The notes: a model not told the origin generated them from the letters alone. A stretch of DNA of 64,000 bases from Bettongia penicillata ogilbyi (GCA_023548195.1 JAJHZJ010000252.1:6333184-6397183), one strand, 5' to 3'; positions 13,201 to 25,474 are shown, counted from the first letter of the stretch. Made by a program: numbers and translations.

Positions 13201-13389
13201 ATACACATGATAAATAAAGTCATTTGTTAAAGCCTATGCAAAAATATGGAGATGGAGATGGACTGCTGAGTGTGAAGAACATTTTAAGTGCCAGGTTGAC
13301 TGGACCATAGATGGTATCAAAAGAATAATGAATCAGAAAGTATTTACCAAGTGCCTATTATGTGCCTTCATTGGATTAGGTGTAGTAGG

Positions 13390-13690
13390 TATGTTCATGT
13401 GTTTGAAGTGTGGAAGAAGGATTCAGATTGTTCTATCAAATTCAAGAGAGCACAACTTAAGCAACGAATGAGTGAAGTCACAGAGGAAAATTTAGGTTTG
13501 ATACTGAAAAATAAAAATAAAACTTTCTAACAAACAGAGCTGTTAAAAATTGGGATGGGCTTCCTCAAGAGGTGCTAGGTTTCCCCTTTGTGGAGGTCTT
13601 TAGTCAAAGGCTTGGATGATATGTCCAGATTGCCTTTTGGGTATGAGTTGGGCTGGGTAGCAATTCCCAAATTTCTGTGATCCTGTGATA
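13390..13690 (+). mobile_element. CR1/L3 LINE 3' end
   Basis: Carries the same 3' blocks as 6,640-6,900: 'gaggaaaatttaggtttga', 'gagctgttaaaaattggga', 'tgggcttcctcaagaggtgc' and 'tttgtggaggtcttt'. Strongly diverged and without a coding frame. Confidence 0.6.
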
Positions 13691-13744
13691 GGGAGTACTG
13701 TGATATAATAGGAAAGCATTGATTAGGGGAGGGATGTCACAAGA

Positions 13745-14020
13745 TTTGTTTATTAGGAATTAACTTTGGCAGTTATGTGGATAGACCGGAAGAGGCAGAG
13801 ACCTGAGGAAGAGAGGCCAATAAGGAGCCTATTGTAATAGTGTGTGAGGGCCTGAATTAGGGTAATAGTCATATGAGTGGAGAGAAGGAAATGGATATAA
13901 GAGATATTTTGAGATAGAACTGACAAGACTTGGCAACTGATTGGGAAACGTTGATGGAGAGTAAGTAGACAGGGACACTTAAGGGTCATGAACCAGAATA
14001 ACTGGAAGGGTGGTTATGCC
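13745..14020 (-). mobile_element. Antisense L2 fragment
   Basis: Matches the L2 order seen at 39,385-39,740: 'gcctattgtaatagtgtgtg', 'gggcctgaattagggtaata', and 'cttggcaactgattggg'. The element's sense strand is minus. Confidence 0.6.
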
Positions 14021-15299
14021 TTTGAAAGAAACATAGAAATATTTAACATAGAAAGCAAAAAAGGATCCTTAAAGTTCTGTGAAAGTGTTTCCTTATACTG
14101 TATGTTAAGTTCACATGAGATTACTTGGTAGATGTTAACAAAGAGATAATTTTGTTCAGCAGTCCTCTAGGATCATTTGAGGCATAATTCACCATACTCA
14201 CTAATGGTGTTTGCCATTGTCGTAGAGGGTATCTTAGGCAGAGTTTGAATGGAAAAGGGACAAATGGCAAAGTCCTTGGGGACTTGACTAATAACCTTGT
14301 GTTGATTCCTTTCAGCTTTAGAATACTACAAGGCATCGTTAATTAGATTCTTGGCCATTTTAATTCAGTGTAACAGTCCTCACAGGAAACAACAACCCCC
14401 ATCACCACCAACAGGATGAAAATTCTATTATCCATGAAGTGAGAAGGATGGCTCATTGAATTAGTTCAAATATCATGAATTGGTAGTGCAGCTAGACAAT
14501 GAGCTAATTCTAGAATTGAACAGGAGGAAAACAGCAAAAATTGCTTTTGAAAAAAAATGTATAGTATTTTGTTTATTATTTTCCCTTTTTCTTTTCCTTC
14601 CTCTTTTCTTCCTTAATTTTTTTTTTTTATGAAGGATTGCTGTTTCAGAAGGCTTAGGGGAAGATTACAATGGGAGACATGACAATTTTTAATGATCCTA
14701 GGCTTCTCCCTGACAAAAAGCTGTCTTATTAATGCCAATATTTTCTCAGTGTGTATATGTATGTTGACTCTACAACCGGACAAAGGTTAGGGTTCATAGT
14801 TGAACAACAGGAAGGGAATGAACTGATTGTCTTTGGGGAATTGCAGCGTTCCTTTAATTGTCTCAAGTTTCCCATGGAAACAAGGCTTATCTTTTGAATA
14901 TTAATATTCTACCTACACACTGAGACAAAGAATATCTGTGAATTCTAAGTGAACTTCATGCAGAGAGCATTGGAGAGGCACATGGTAGGTGTTTACAGAC
15001 TATAACATATAATTTATGAAAAACTTAGAACAGGAGAAAGATTGTAGATGTTTGTCCTTTGTGCTCAACATCTTGGGGGAGGGGCGGGAATGTTGTCACT
15101 TGCACATGAATAGGATTTAAGTGAGGCAGAGCTCTGCACAGTCATCAGTCTCACTCTTTCCTACAGAGCCATTGACAAGACAAAAGTCAGGAGAATTGGC
15201 GATGGTCCAGGGGTAAAACATACCATCAATGCAATGTATGACAGGCAGAGAAGAGGGGCAGATGAGGGTGAGGAATGACAGGTAGACATCCACAGTACT

Positions 15300-15710
15300 C
15301 TGCTTTTACCCTCGAAATATAATGAGAAAGAGAGAAAGGCCCCTAGCACATTGGGTGGACACTATGTGGTAAACTTATGGGAAGACCTGCCCAAGAGATA
15401 CATAGGAATGTCCAGATCTGAATGGATTGCTCTCTGCTTTGTTGGAAGGAACTCCTGAACGAATGAAATCACAAATCCATTTGAGTATTTGATTATTCTC
15501 CTGGTATTGTTGTATGGCTCCAAATCATGTAATGCCATCATCTCTGAGGAATAAAAAATGTAGGTGACCCAAAAGGCAATGGATAGATTGATGATGGGTG
15601 TAAATAGGCAGTTATCAGTAATGACTTGTGTAAAGGAAGCTGAATTAATGGCATTATCAGAGAACCGTTGGATCAGAAAAGGAGATGAATTAGCCAGGTA
15701 GCAAAGTAAA
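15300..15710 (+). mobile_element. RTE/BovB-like LINE fragment
   Basis: Short frames resemble the C-terminal part of RTE polymerases: a 'LLYGSkSC' block near 15,505-15,530, then 'qkAMDRLMMGV' near 15,570-15,600, and an upstream 'RPLAHWVDT' block near 15,330-15,360. The order of blocks is shuffled, so this may be two pieces. Tentative. Confidence 0.4.
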
Positions 15711-16849
15711 AGTAAAAAATACCTTCAAGTAATAAACACATAGTAAATGTCTGTTGAATTAAATATAGACACAACCTGAATGCTCAAATGGCAACATGGA
15801 ATTTGGTTGCCTTCCTTTTGGATCCAAAAGAACTACAGTGATGTACATACATTTCTTAAAGGAGGGTTTCTTGTGTGTTAGGAGAATTCTCTGTGGAGAA
15901 TTTTTGGGAGGAGTCATACAAGGTGGAAAGTTACATAGAAATTACATTTGGTTAATTTTCTATTACACCCAATCTTATATTTGTCAACTTAATTAAAAAA
16001 AATTTCCTGTATTTTTCCAGTTATATAAATTAGATTTTAATATTTCATGATTCATTTCTTTCTCATGCCACATTGATTGGGATTACTGGTTTGGTTAATT
16101 ATCCAAAGTTTTAATTCTACTGCATTAAAACCAAATAACTGAAATAGGAATGGAGCCAAATAGTCTATTCTGTTTTTTGGTTTAATACAGTAAAAAGTAA
16201 ACCTTTTCATTAACATATGGTTTCACTTCTCTCATAGGCATTCATATTTTTGGTCTTTTAACCTATTGATGCTGCATATATATATATGGACAAACTATAC
16301 TTTTCTACTCTTAAGGGACACAGATGAATCTACATTTATCCCTTCCACATCATGGCACTGTGCCATCCTCATATGGAAAATCTAAAATTTTTTGGTCCAC
16401 TCTTTGTACCAGAGAAGTCTGAATTTTTCTTCCTTTTTTAAAAATGGGATGTTCACAGTACCCTTAGCAAAGTCTGGGTTATGTAATTCTGAGTTTATAA
16501 ATTTTTTCATAGTCATCTGTTGGCTTTCATGTGTCATCTGCACCTTCTGCAAAACTCCCCCCAAATTCCCATTTAATTTTTTATGTAGACCTTTGATATA
16601 TTGAAACTACAAGGGGGAATGTTGTAATGGGGAAGGGATAACTGTATATCCTCTGAAAGATTTTGCTCTTTAAATGAACATACCAAGGCTACAACCTCTG
16701 TGTTATCCTCAACCTTTCTGCTAAGTCTTGTTTCTTCCTTCATGAGATGGATCACCTCCTTATCTTTTTCTCCTCCTATGCAGCTCCTTCTTGTTGATCT
16801 CTGCTCTATGGAGACACACTGTTGTCTATGTGATATTTCCTCAAGCACA

Positions 16850-17139
16850 GATCTGATTATATTATCCCTCCATAGTCACTTTGCCCCTTCCTTCCTCCAC
16901 TCAATAACCTCTAGAACTCCTTTTTACCACTAGGAGTAAATAGAAACAATCTGTTTTTCATCTAGAACCCTTTATAATCTGATCCCAAACTACTTTTCCA
17001 TCTTTAGTCAATAATATTCCCCTTGGTAGACTACTATGGTCAAGTCAAATGGTGGTCTTCTTGTTCCCAATACATAACACTCCATTTTTTATAACCATAA
17101 TTTTGCAGTGTCTTGTTTCCTTCTCCTAGGATGCATGTC
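16850..17139 (+). mobile_element. L2 LINE 3' region, left part
   Basis: Reads 'agaaccctttataatctgat' and 'ctacttttccatctttagtc', then 'tgcatgtcct', a run typical of the L2 3' region. It is interrupted at about 17,140 by a SINE and resumes at 17,656. Confidence 0.65.
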
Positions 17140-17655
17140 CTCCGGGCCTCAGTTTCTTAGAATCCTGAGCTTCAGAGCGAACTGGGTTCATAGATTGGAC
17201 TACAAGAGGTCCCAGCCCAAGCTCCACTTAATGGCTGTAGTTTGGGCCCTCCTGGCTTAGAGTGAATGTCAATGGTAACTGTTTTTCTTGGAAACAGTCA
17301 CCCTGAGGGTCTTCCCCTCCCAGCTTGATTTTCTTTCTTTTTTTTTTTCTTAAAGGAGTCATCCCTTGACTCTCTTCTTAAAGAGGTCTATTCACTGAAT
17401 GGTCCTTACCCCACTCTAAGTGAGTACCTGAAAAGTCTTTAGCCAAAAAGGGCCAGGGTCTCCCATTGCGTTCTGGACCTTCTCCAGTCATCCTGATGAA
17501 TATCTGGTCATTGGATCCAGATGGCTCAGGAGGAGAAAGTGAGACTGGTGACCTGCACAGCCTTCCCTCACTCAAAACAAAGTCACCTGCAAGTCATGTC
17601 ATCATTTCCCTGATGTCATGGTCCACTTTGAAAATGAAGGATAAATACAATCTTA
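17140..17655 (+). mobile_element. RTE-dependent marsupial SINE inside L2
   Basis: Full-length-looking SINE body containing 'gggttcatagattggactac', 'gtgagactggtgacctgcac' and 'cactcaaaacaaagtcacc', ending 'tgatgtcatggtccactttg' and 'aatgaaggataaata'. The 3' end resembles that of the RTE LINE at 60,862-62,270 ('gatgtcattttggtcctctt'), consistent with mobilisation by RTE machinery. An inverse fragment of the same family is at 48,925-49,000. Confidence 0.7.
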
Positions 17656-17925
17656 GAATTCTGATTTCTTTGAAAACTGAGTTTAAGCACTCCATGTATG
17701 TTAAACCATTCCTAATCCCAATGGCTAGTATCTATTCCCTACTTCCCCTTGGCCTTGCATCTACCTCTGGAGGCATATTCATGAATAAATATTCTTATAT
17801 CCTCCAATAGAATTTAATTTCCCAGGGGTCAAGAATGATTTCACTTTTGATTTTGTATTTCCAGTGCTTATGCATAGTGCCTGAGGACATAGTAGGTATG
17901 TTAAAATGTTTATTGATTGACTGAT
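17656..17925 (+). mobile_element. L2 LINE 3' end, right part
   Basis: Resumes the L2 interrupted at 17,140. It ends in 'tgtatttccagtgcttatgc', 'atagtgcctgaggacatagt' and 'aatgtttattgattgac', the L2 3' terminus. Confidence 0.65.
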
Positions 17926-17935
17926 GGATTGTAGA

Positions 17936-18200
17936 TAATAATAATAATGGCTAACACTTATGTAGCACTTACTGTGTGCCAGTACTGTGCTAAGCACTTT
18001 ATAATTATTATTTCATTTGATCCTTACAACCACCCTGAGAGGCAGGTATTAATATCTCCATTTTATAGTTGAGGAAACTGAGGCAAGTTGACTTGCCCAA
18101 TGTCACACAATCAATAAGTGTCTGAAGCTGCATTTGAACTCATCCCTTTCTGACTCCAGGCCCCAGCACTCTATCCACTGTACCATCTCATTGTCTCATA
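17936..18200 (+). repeat. MIR, near full length
   Basis: Well preserved MIR: 'tagcacttactgtgtgcc', 'ttatttcatttgatccttac', 'gaggaaactgaggcaagttg', and 'gtcacacaatcaataagtg', ending in the Cys/Arg-like 'actctatccactgtaccat'. Plus orientation. Confidence 0.85.
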
Positions 18201-18394
18201 ATATTTCTTAATTTGTTTCTCATTTTTCTTTATGTAATATGCAATGTGGTGGTGCTAGTAAATGTCTATCAACTGATTCTCTGAAAACACAAAGCACCTT
18301 TTAAGTTTAATCTACATCATTAGCACTTTTTACCATCACTTTTTAAAAGTCTAGAGTGACAAAACACTAAAGCTCTGATCTGTAGCATTTTTGT

Positions 18395-18600
18395 CACACT
18401 GAAAATTTCGAGAGCCACCTGGAGGGAGCTCCGGCCGAGCTCTGGGGATGACTGCGTGATAAGAATGGTTAAAAACCCCCAGACTTACCAGGATGCCTAC
18501 ATTCAAACAAGGAGTGCATTTTCTAATGTCATTTTGGGCAACTCCATATTTGTTTCAGTGATGCGGCCATTTCTAAGGATCTTTTCAGCATGTTTCTTTT
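18395..18600. other. GC-rich, CpG-bearing patch in AT-rich intron
   Basis: A compositional island centred on 'ggagctccggccgagctc', with several CpG in a few dozen bases and a near-palindromic GAGCTC-CGGCCG core, in DNA that is otherwise AT-rich and CpG-poor. It has no open frame and no repeat family I recognise. It could be an ancient conserved non-coding element or a fragment of an unrecognised transposon. Confidence 0.35.
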
Positions 18601-19251
18601 GGAATTGACTTTGGAATCAACTCATGAGCTCCCCAAGGGGAAAAATGATGAATAGATATATCATTATACTCATTTTTTAAATTTAATTCAATCAATATGT
18701 GCTAAGTACTTATAATCCAGACACCACCTTGAGAATCCATATTCTTCATCAGACTTAATATCAAGTTACTTTTGGCCAGTAAAATTTGCTTTTGAAGGAT
18801 GAAAATTCATCACTACTGAGGATATCAAAAAGTATATATTATAAGATGTTAAAAGATGATGTAAGAATATAAGGACCTTGTGGAAAGAGTTTGCTTTTTA
18901 TTATTGACTTTGAGCCATCAACTCTTAACATAGCATTTGCAAATACTAGGTACTTAAATGCTTATTGAAGTGAAACTTTAAAATTTTCATTGACTACATA
19001 TATACATATATATAATCTTTTATATATAGTATATAAGAATACATATATAGTTATAATCTTCTAAAGTGTCTGGTTTGAAGGGAACAATATACATTTGCAT
19101 GTAGAACTTTTATATCTGATAAAACAAAACCCTAATTTAATCATTTTGTAATTCCATCTCATAATTTAAAATTGCTGTCATTGATTTAGTAGATTTGCAA
19201 GGAAATGAACATAACTTTTAGTAGTAAAGGTCTACTTTTTTTTATTTCTAG

Positions 19252-19367
19252 ACTGATTCCATCCTGTCATTTGGAAATTGAGTCAAGCGTTAATTTCGGC
19301 ACCATCATTGCTAATAGTAAAGCAATTTGCAAGTCTATTAGCGTGATTAACTGTGGAACAATTCCAG
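19252..19367 (+). CDS. CFAP47: CFAP47-like, window exon 2
   Basis: 116 nt; acceptor tttctag, donor gtaaat. It takes one base to finish the glycine codon begun in exon 1, then reads LIPSCHLEIESSVNFGTI and on to ISVINCGTIPG. The F-G-T-I turn followed about 17 residues later by N-C-G is the opening signature of an ASH module (FGxV...L.N.G). It ends with G in phase 1. No stops. Confidence 0.85.
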
Positions 19368-19954
19368 GTAAATGTTTGCTGTCATCTAAAATTACTTTAA
19401 CATTTTGAAAGTGAATGTTACTTGAAACTTCCAATACGTGTTAAATTAATAGGTTTTTCTGACTCATCTTTAAAAGGTCCTTAGATTCTGGGATGACCCA
19501 AACCTGAGAGCCATTTGATAGTCATTCTACTAATGGACCTACTGCATCAAGACCCAGATTAAAATGTATTGTGAGGAAACCTCATGCACAAATCTTCCTG
19601 CCTCCAGAAAGTTTTAACTTGTAACTTTTCTTCTTAAGTTCCTAGGGAAGATGATTCTTCCATAGGTGTTTTTTACTACTGTGTTATGGCCTAATGGTAG
19701 CAGTAAACCTGTTGTAAAAGTTTATTGCAGCTATATAGAGTTTATTTTCATATGGCTGAATTAATGCAATTTTAATTGCTGATTCATGAGTCTCTAGAGA
19801 TGAGATGACTAGCGGTCTTTTGTGGCAACCTCAAAATAGCAGTATTACAGTTTTAGGATCTCCATTAGGTTGGAAAGCAGTACGCTCAGGGTCTTTGTTT
19901 TTTGTGGATCTTTTAGGTAGCTCCTAAATCATAGCCAGTACTATATTAATGATA

Positions 19955-20120
19955 AAGCAGTCCTACCCACATTTATAAAGCATGTAAAGGTTTATAAAGT
20001 ACTTTCCTCACAATGATCCTGTGAAGTAGAGAGTACATTGTTGTTTCTGTTTTACAGATGGGGACATTGGATTTCAGGGAAGTTAAGTGGCACATTGTAA
20101 ATGTCAAACTCAAATAGAAA
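19955..20120 (+). repeat. MIR fragment
   Basis: 'cacaatgatcctgtgaagta' then 'ttttacagatggggacattg' and 'gggaagttaagtggcac' follow the MIR core order. Confidence 0.6.
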
Positions 20121-20274
20121 CAGATCACTATGCCTTACATAAAGATCCCTGAGGGCAGTATATTGACTTAGAAAACTTCACATTAACATTAATTGTGTCC
20201 TATTATATATAATGTATACAATTATGTATTATATTACATAGAAATATGAAGAAAGGATAATATAACGTAACATT

Positions 20275-20400
20275 ATATCTATTATCTATATATACACACA
20301 TACATATGTATCTATATATCTATATATATCTATATCTATACACATCTATCCATATCTAGATCTACATCTGCATCTATATCGACATCAATCTCTCTAGCTG
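20275..20400. repeat. (TATC)n/(TA)n-rich microsatellite
   Basis: Impure tandem tract of tatcta, tatata and catcta units. Confidence 0.8.
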
Positions 20401-20495
20401 GAGAAGAAAAAAGCAAACCGCTCCAATGTTTTTGCTAGTATCTTTCCCAACTGGAGTCACAAAGAGTCAGACATAACTGAAATGATTGAACCACC
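20400..20495 (+). repeat. Marsupial tRNA-type SINE, 3' part
   Basis: 'ctggagaagaaaaaagcaaa' then 'gcaaaccgctccaatg', 'agagtcagacataactgaaa' and 'tgattgaaccaccaaaac'. This is the 3' half of the SINE found complete at 25,935-26,180. Confidence 0.7.
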
Positions 20496-21167
20496 AAAAC
20501 TGTATTATTGCTTATTTTGTTGAACATTTCCCAATTACATTTTAATCTGGTTCCAGGTGCACACAGGATTGTTGGGAGAGGCATGTCTGACACCTCTCTC
20601 TGCTCTAGGTCACAAGACTAACGCCTACAGGCTTGAAGTCCAATGATGTGTTTGCATGTGTGTGTGCTTGTGTGTTAGCATTTCTTTTAATTTAAACAAT
20701 GTAAATGTAGTGTCTAAAAGCACATGATTTCTAGAGAGCGTTTATTGTCCTTGACTTTTAGTAATGCTCACTAATGCAAAATTTTGCTCTGTGATTGCAG
20801 ATGACTTTTCAAAAACCTTTCAAGCCAGATCCAATACATACATTCCCCCAAAGTAGTTAAGCAAAACTGCCGTAATGGGAGCATGTACTATTTGAATTTT
20901 ATATTTCTATTTGTCGTAAAAAAAGGCAAGTCTCTTTTTCATGTGTTCTACTCAGCTCGTAGGCTGTCTCTCTCTGATGGGCATGGGAGCTTTGACCTGC
21001 TCCATTCCTGACCTGGGCCAGTTTGTTTCTCCTTAACAATCTGGTGAAGCCCTGGTTCTGGAGGTTCACATAGTATAGACACCTTATTGGCTTAGCCCAC
21101 TGTAGCTTAGAACCCTTGAGCTTAACAGATCCACCAGCCAGAGCCTCCTCTGGAGCAGAGATTACAG

Positions 21168-21170
<3 letters not shown>

Positions 21171-21210
<40 letters not shown>
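21171..21210. repeat. (TG)20 microsatellite
   Basis: A pure 40-bp TG run, long enough to be polymorphic in length. Confidence 0.95.
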
Positions 21211-21211
<1 letters not shown>

Positions 21212-21214
21212 TCA

Positions 21215-21665
21215 CTTGTTAAAAGGAAGGATAAGTTTAACTTTAATAATTGACTACTAAATTGTTATATTTCACTTGAATTTTGTTACAATTTACTACT
21301 GTCTTTATACTTTTGTTACCATTTTGCATTACGTAGTGTTCTTTTGTTTATTAACTGGATCTACTAAGGTTTTTCTGAGCTCTTCATATATTCATCTTTT
21401 CTTACAGTATGATAACATTCTATTAGCATTGGTTAGTTGAGCTGTGCCTTAGTCATTGGCATATACTTTGTTTCCAGACTACTTTGTCATCTCAGGTAGC
21501 ACTGCCATATTTTTGTACATATGGACCTCCCTTCCCTTCCCCCTTTGGCTGCTGTTGCTCTTTTTAGGGTATAAACCCAACTGTGGAATCTCTGTGTCAC
21601 AGGGCATATATAGTTTAGTAACTTACCTTGCATAGGCACCAGCCCTGTTTCGATTTTGATTTGAC
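21215..21665 (-). mobile_element. Old antisense L1 3' fragment
   Basis: Blocks match the L1 at 50,030-50,330 in decayed form: 'atttttgtacatatggacc', 'agggtataaaccca', and 'agggcatatatagtttag'. Orientation minus. Confidence 0.55.
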
Positions 21666-23254
21666 CTCCTGGCCTTCTTTTTAACATATCCTACTGCAGG
21701 GCAGAACACAGAGCAACCCAAAATTTCTCCAAGCACTGATGAAATATATAATCTAATTTCCTTGGAAGTCTGATCAAAAACCTACCTCTAAGTCTCTGAA
21801 CTCATAGGATTCCTAGAATTCTCCCATGGATCTCTTCTAACCAATAGGGCCATCACATGGAGATCTAGACAAAATCTCTCCCCAAAATAAAAAGACAACA
21901 CACTTTTGATTTTTTTCCCCAATATGAAATTCAGTTGTAGTTACAATTGGACAATTCAATTGTAGTTACGAATTTCCATGATTCAAATTCACACGATAAG
22001 GCAATTAGGCATTGTTCAGAGAAAATAATCTTTGATCAGCCGCAAACAGATTTGGAGTCCTACCCCTCCCAAAGGGATTCAATACCTGAGGTTGGTTGGA
22101 ATAAATTCACTGCAATAAGCTCATGAGGATGATTGGAATAAGGACCCTCAAAGTCCCTCATTCTTCCCTGTATCCTACAATAAGAATATTTTCTGGGTCC
22201 AATGGACTATGTCCATTCTTCTACTGCAATTAAGGATTGTTAAATCTCTTATCCACATAAAATGACCTCCAAAGTTGGACACAGATGTCTCAGGATAGAC
22301 AATATTTCCTTAAGGACAGAGAAGAACAAATTCAGAAGAGACAGTCCCAAATCCAGGATCAGGTTTGCCCAGGCAGGACACAGGGTGAATTTGTCATGTA
22401 CCTACAGATGTGGGTGAGGTGGCCCTTTCCCCTCACCCCCAGTGGGAAGCCTCATATGCCGGAATGGAAGAGATACAAAGAAGAGATAGTTGTTTTTTTT
22501 TTTTTAAATCCACTGAGTTATTGGCTCTTTTGACCCAGCAGCTGATGAACGGTTGTTTTTTCATTTCAAAGCACAAGAATCCTTTAGCTTTGAGTAATAT
22601 ACATAGTCAGAGTTAGGAATAACCACCTTGTACATGCTCTGTTCAACCCTCATTACAAATATACACTCTATTACCATTTAGTAGGAATATCAATACTTTT
22701 GTTCTATAAATCAAGAAATAAAATTGGGCTGTAGTTTGGTGTTGATACTGTTTTCTCTCCCTTGATGACTAGATCAACATATATATGTTCATGAAAGAAA
22801 AATTACCTCAAAAACAGATTTAATGACTAAATGGGAAATGACTCAATTTAATTCTTGAATGTAGGAGCTACACTGTATTGCTTTTTTGTAAAGAAACCAC
22901 AGTGAGCTGATATGTTAGTCATATTAAATCTTATTTCATAATTTTAGAAATAATTTTGAAAGGGTAAAATTTAGATGGCCCCATATGCATGCTTTGCCTT
23001 AGTAGTTATTCTAAAAAATAATTCAAACTTTTTTTACTATTCTACTATTTTATTTAATAAAAACAAATACAGGACTTCATATACCTAAATTAGGAACAAT
23101 GCCCTGGTAATTCAACCACCATTAGATTTCACAAGATTTCTATTAATGCATCTAAGTATCTTTTTTTTTTCATTGTTACATTGCCAGCACATGTCTATGG
23201 TACTGTATTTAGGAGATGAATATTATTACTGAATTCATATATTTTTCCATGTCT

Positions 23255-23450
23255 TTTTCCTTATAAAGTACCTTATTTATAATCCTGTGAGGTAACTGAT
23301 AAAAAATATTAATAGCCCCATTTTCCATATGATGAAACTGAGACTTGAGCGATATCCCTGGAAACTAAAGGATGAAGCGACCTGCTCAAAGATACTATGT
23401 GACAGAGATAGTATGTGGGCTGATTCCAAGACTGCTCCTTTATCAACTAT
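23255..23450 (+). repeat. MIR fragment
   Basis: 'aatcctgtgaggtaactgat', 'ccccattttccatatgatg' and 'aaactgagacttgagc' follow the MIR core. Confidence 0.6.
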
Positions 23451-23589
23451 TTCATTTTTAATAATTAAAATTTAATAAGTTACTGTCATGTTATATAATA
23501 TGTTTAATAATCTTATGTTCTATGTAATTTGCTTTCTAAGAAATAGACCTACACCAAATGAAGTCAGTATAGCTAGAATTTGAAGAACA

Positions 23590-24205
23590 TATAGATTGGG
23601 GGAAGGTTTTCATTAAACATCTAATAAAAACCTGACATCTAAAATCTATGGGTAATTGAAACAAATCTGTAGAATTATGAGACATTTCCCTGTAGAGAAG
23701 TGGTCAAAGGATATTAATAGTTTTTGAAAAAAGTTCAGACTATCAACCATCATCTAGGAAAAAAATGCTTAAAACTACTATTAATCAGAGAAATGCAAAT
23801 ACCCATCAAATTAGCAAAATGTCTAAAGACTGAAAAAACAATCAATGTTAGAGGGCCTGCTAGAAGACAGACTAATTTATTGCTGAGGGATCTGAGGACT
23901 GGCCCAACTGTTCTAGAGAGCAATCTAGAATTATAAGAGAAGAGTGCCCAAATTCTTCATGCTCCTTGACACAGATATCCCATTTCTGAGTTTATTCTCC
24001 CAAGGAGGTTAATGCCAAGAAAAAAAGACACATAAGTGTCAAAAGTATTTATAGCAGTGTTATTTATGATAACAAAAAATAAACTAATCATAAATGTTGT
24101 ATTCATTTGGGGAATGGTTGACCAAATGGTGGTATATGAATGTGAAGAAAAAGACTGTGTTCTAAGGAATGATGACTATGAACAATTCAGAACATGAGAA
24201 CATAC
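23590..24205 (+). mobile_element. Old sense-strand L1 ORF2 3' fragment
   Basis: Matches the C-terminal ORF2 region of the full-length L1 read in sense: 'aaaatctatgggtaattga', 'agtggtcaaaggatattaa', 'ttaatcagagaaatgcaaat' and 'tcatttggggaatggttgac'. Frames are broken. Confidence 0.75.
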
Positions 24206-24310
24206 AGTGATCGTAGGTTACGTGAGGGCAAGGACTGCTTTATTTTTGTCTTTGTATTGCCAGTGTCTGGCTCATAATAAAGGTTCAATGAATGTTTATT
24301 GATTCATTGG
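24206..24310 (+). mobile_element. L2 3' tail
   Basis: 'gagggcaaggactgctttat', 'tttgtattgccagtgtctgg' and 'caatgaatgtttattgattc' form the typical L2 3' end. Confidence 0.75.
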
Positions 24311-25054
24311 TTAAAATGGTGCAATTTTGTATTCTTTCAAAAGAGCCAAAAAGAACATGCACCATGCATTATCAGACCAACATAAAGATGATAAATAGTA
24401 AGAGACAACAAAATCCAAGTCAAATGTAACAATGTTGGTAACATCTTATATGAATTAAAGAACACATTCTTCCTTTCTCTTAATAATAAGTAGGGAGACT
24501 ACAAAAGTGCAAAGGGACATGCTTTCAGTGGTAATCATACTATTAGGTGTTTTTGCTTATGTTTTCTTTGGTAATGTACTTTGTGGGATATCTATTTTGT
24601 TGTTTTGTTGGAAAGAAGCTATTGTGCCCAAACAAAATGCATTTAAAAAAACCCAAATTGTCTTGTAATCAAATATAGAAAATATCCTTGAAATAAAAGA
24701 AATTGTCATAACTGACAAAGTACACTGAGCTTTTCACAAGTTTTCATAAATCAAAGTCCTTTTTCGAGGTTGTCTATTAAATACTATTTTAAATATTATT
24801 TCAAAGGGAATTTTAGATATCTCAGACATAGCAGAAGAAATGCTACTTTGTATTATTGATGATTTTTTTTTGGAGAGAATATCTTTGTAAATTCCAGGAA
24901 CTGTTTCACATTTCTGTGACAATAGTCCTAGCAGAGCCACAAAGATGTTGGATCTCTCTGAATATTTGTGCCAGTGACAGGATTGGTAAATGATGGAGAA
25001 ACAGGCATCAACCAGTGGTAGTAACACTCTCTGCTCATCCTTGACTTCATGCAA

Positions 25055-25310
25055 GGCTTAGCTCAGATGTCTTCTTCTGTCAGTCACCTTTCCCATTCCT
25101 CCCAGATGCTAGAGACATCCCCTCTTAGATTACCTTCTCTTTATTCTTTAAGTCTCTTATCTGTATCTATTTACATGTTGTTTTCCTCATTCAAACAAAG
25201 GTTTTGAGAGCAGGGACTGTTTTTGCCTTTCTTTATATCTCCAGTGCTTAGGATATTGCTGACCCGTACTAACTGTTTATATACTGACTGGAATATATTT
25301 CCAAATTTAA
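25055..25310 (+). mobile_element. L2 3' region
   Basis: 'aggcttagctcagatgtctt', 'cagtcacctttcccattcct' and 'gagagcagggactgtttttg' appear in the L2 order. Confidence 0.7.
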
Positions 25311-25335
25311 ATACCTGCTTTTATCTTCCCCTTAG

Positions 25336-25474
25336 GTTCCTTTGACATAGATTATAAAGGGAACTTACCTATCACTATAAATCCAACTAGTGGAATTGTG
25401 GACCCTAAGTCATCACAGAATATTAAAATTTTTATATGTGCAGATAAACCCAGAATTGTTAATGAACTGGCAAA
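25336..25474 (+). CDS. CFAP47: CFAP47-like, window exon 3
   Basis: 139 nt; acceptor ccccttag, donor gtgagt. It finishes the split glycine codon, then reads SFDIDYKGNLPITINPTSG and IVDPKSSQNIKIFI. The I-x-P-x-S-G-x-V-x-P...I-x-I pattern is the hallmark mid-strand loop of an ASH/MSP module and completes the module opened in exon 2. It ends with AA of a lysine codon (phase 2). Confidence 0.87.

Larger units (their letters stand above)
10976..19251 (+). other. Intron 1 (8.3 kb), largely old repeats
   Basis: Contains a MIR-type tail (12,100-12,235), a CR1/L3 3' end, an antisense L2 piece, a possible RTE piece, L2 split by a SINE, and a full MIR; these are listed separately. About 10,976-12,090, 12,240-13,050, 14,030-15,290, 15,720-16,840 and 18,610-19,250 show nothing I can classify. 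Intron phase is 2: the last two bases GG of exon 1 join A of exon 2. Confidence 0.7.
19368..25335 (+). other. Intron 2 (6.0 kb)
   Basis: Contains MIR (19,955-20,120, 23,255-23,450), a SINE tail (20,400-20,495), microsatellites, an antisense L1, a sense L1 and L2 tails, listed separately. About 19,368-19,950, 20,500-21,170, 21,690-23,230 and 24,310-25,050 hold nothing I recognise. 21,690-22,560 is somewhat GC-balanced and could be LTR-derived, but no termini are visible. Confidence 0.7.

Noticed and set aside
24734..25054. 106-codon open frame on the minus strand
   Set aside because: No family resemblance, no splice-site context and it ends in an L2 fragment; it is compatible with chance in AT-rich DNA.
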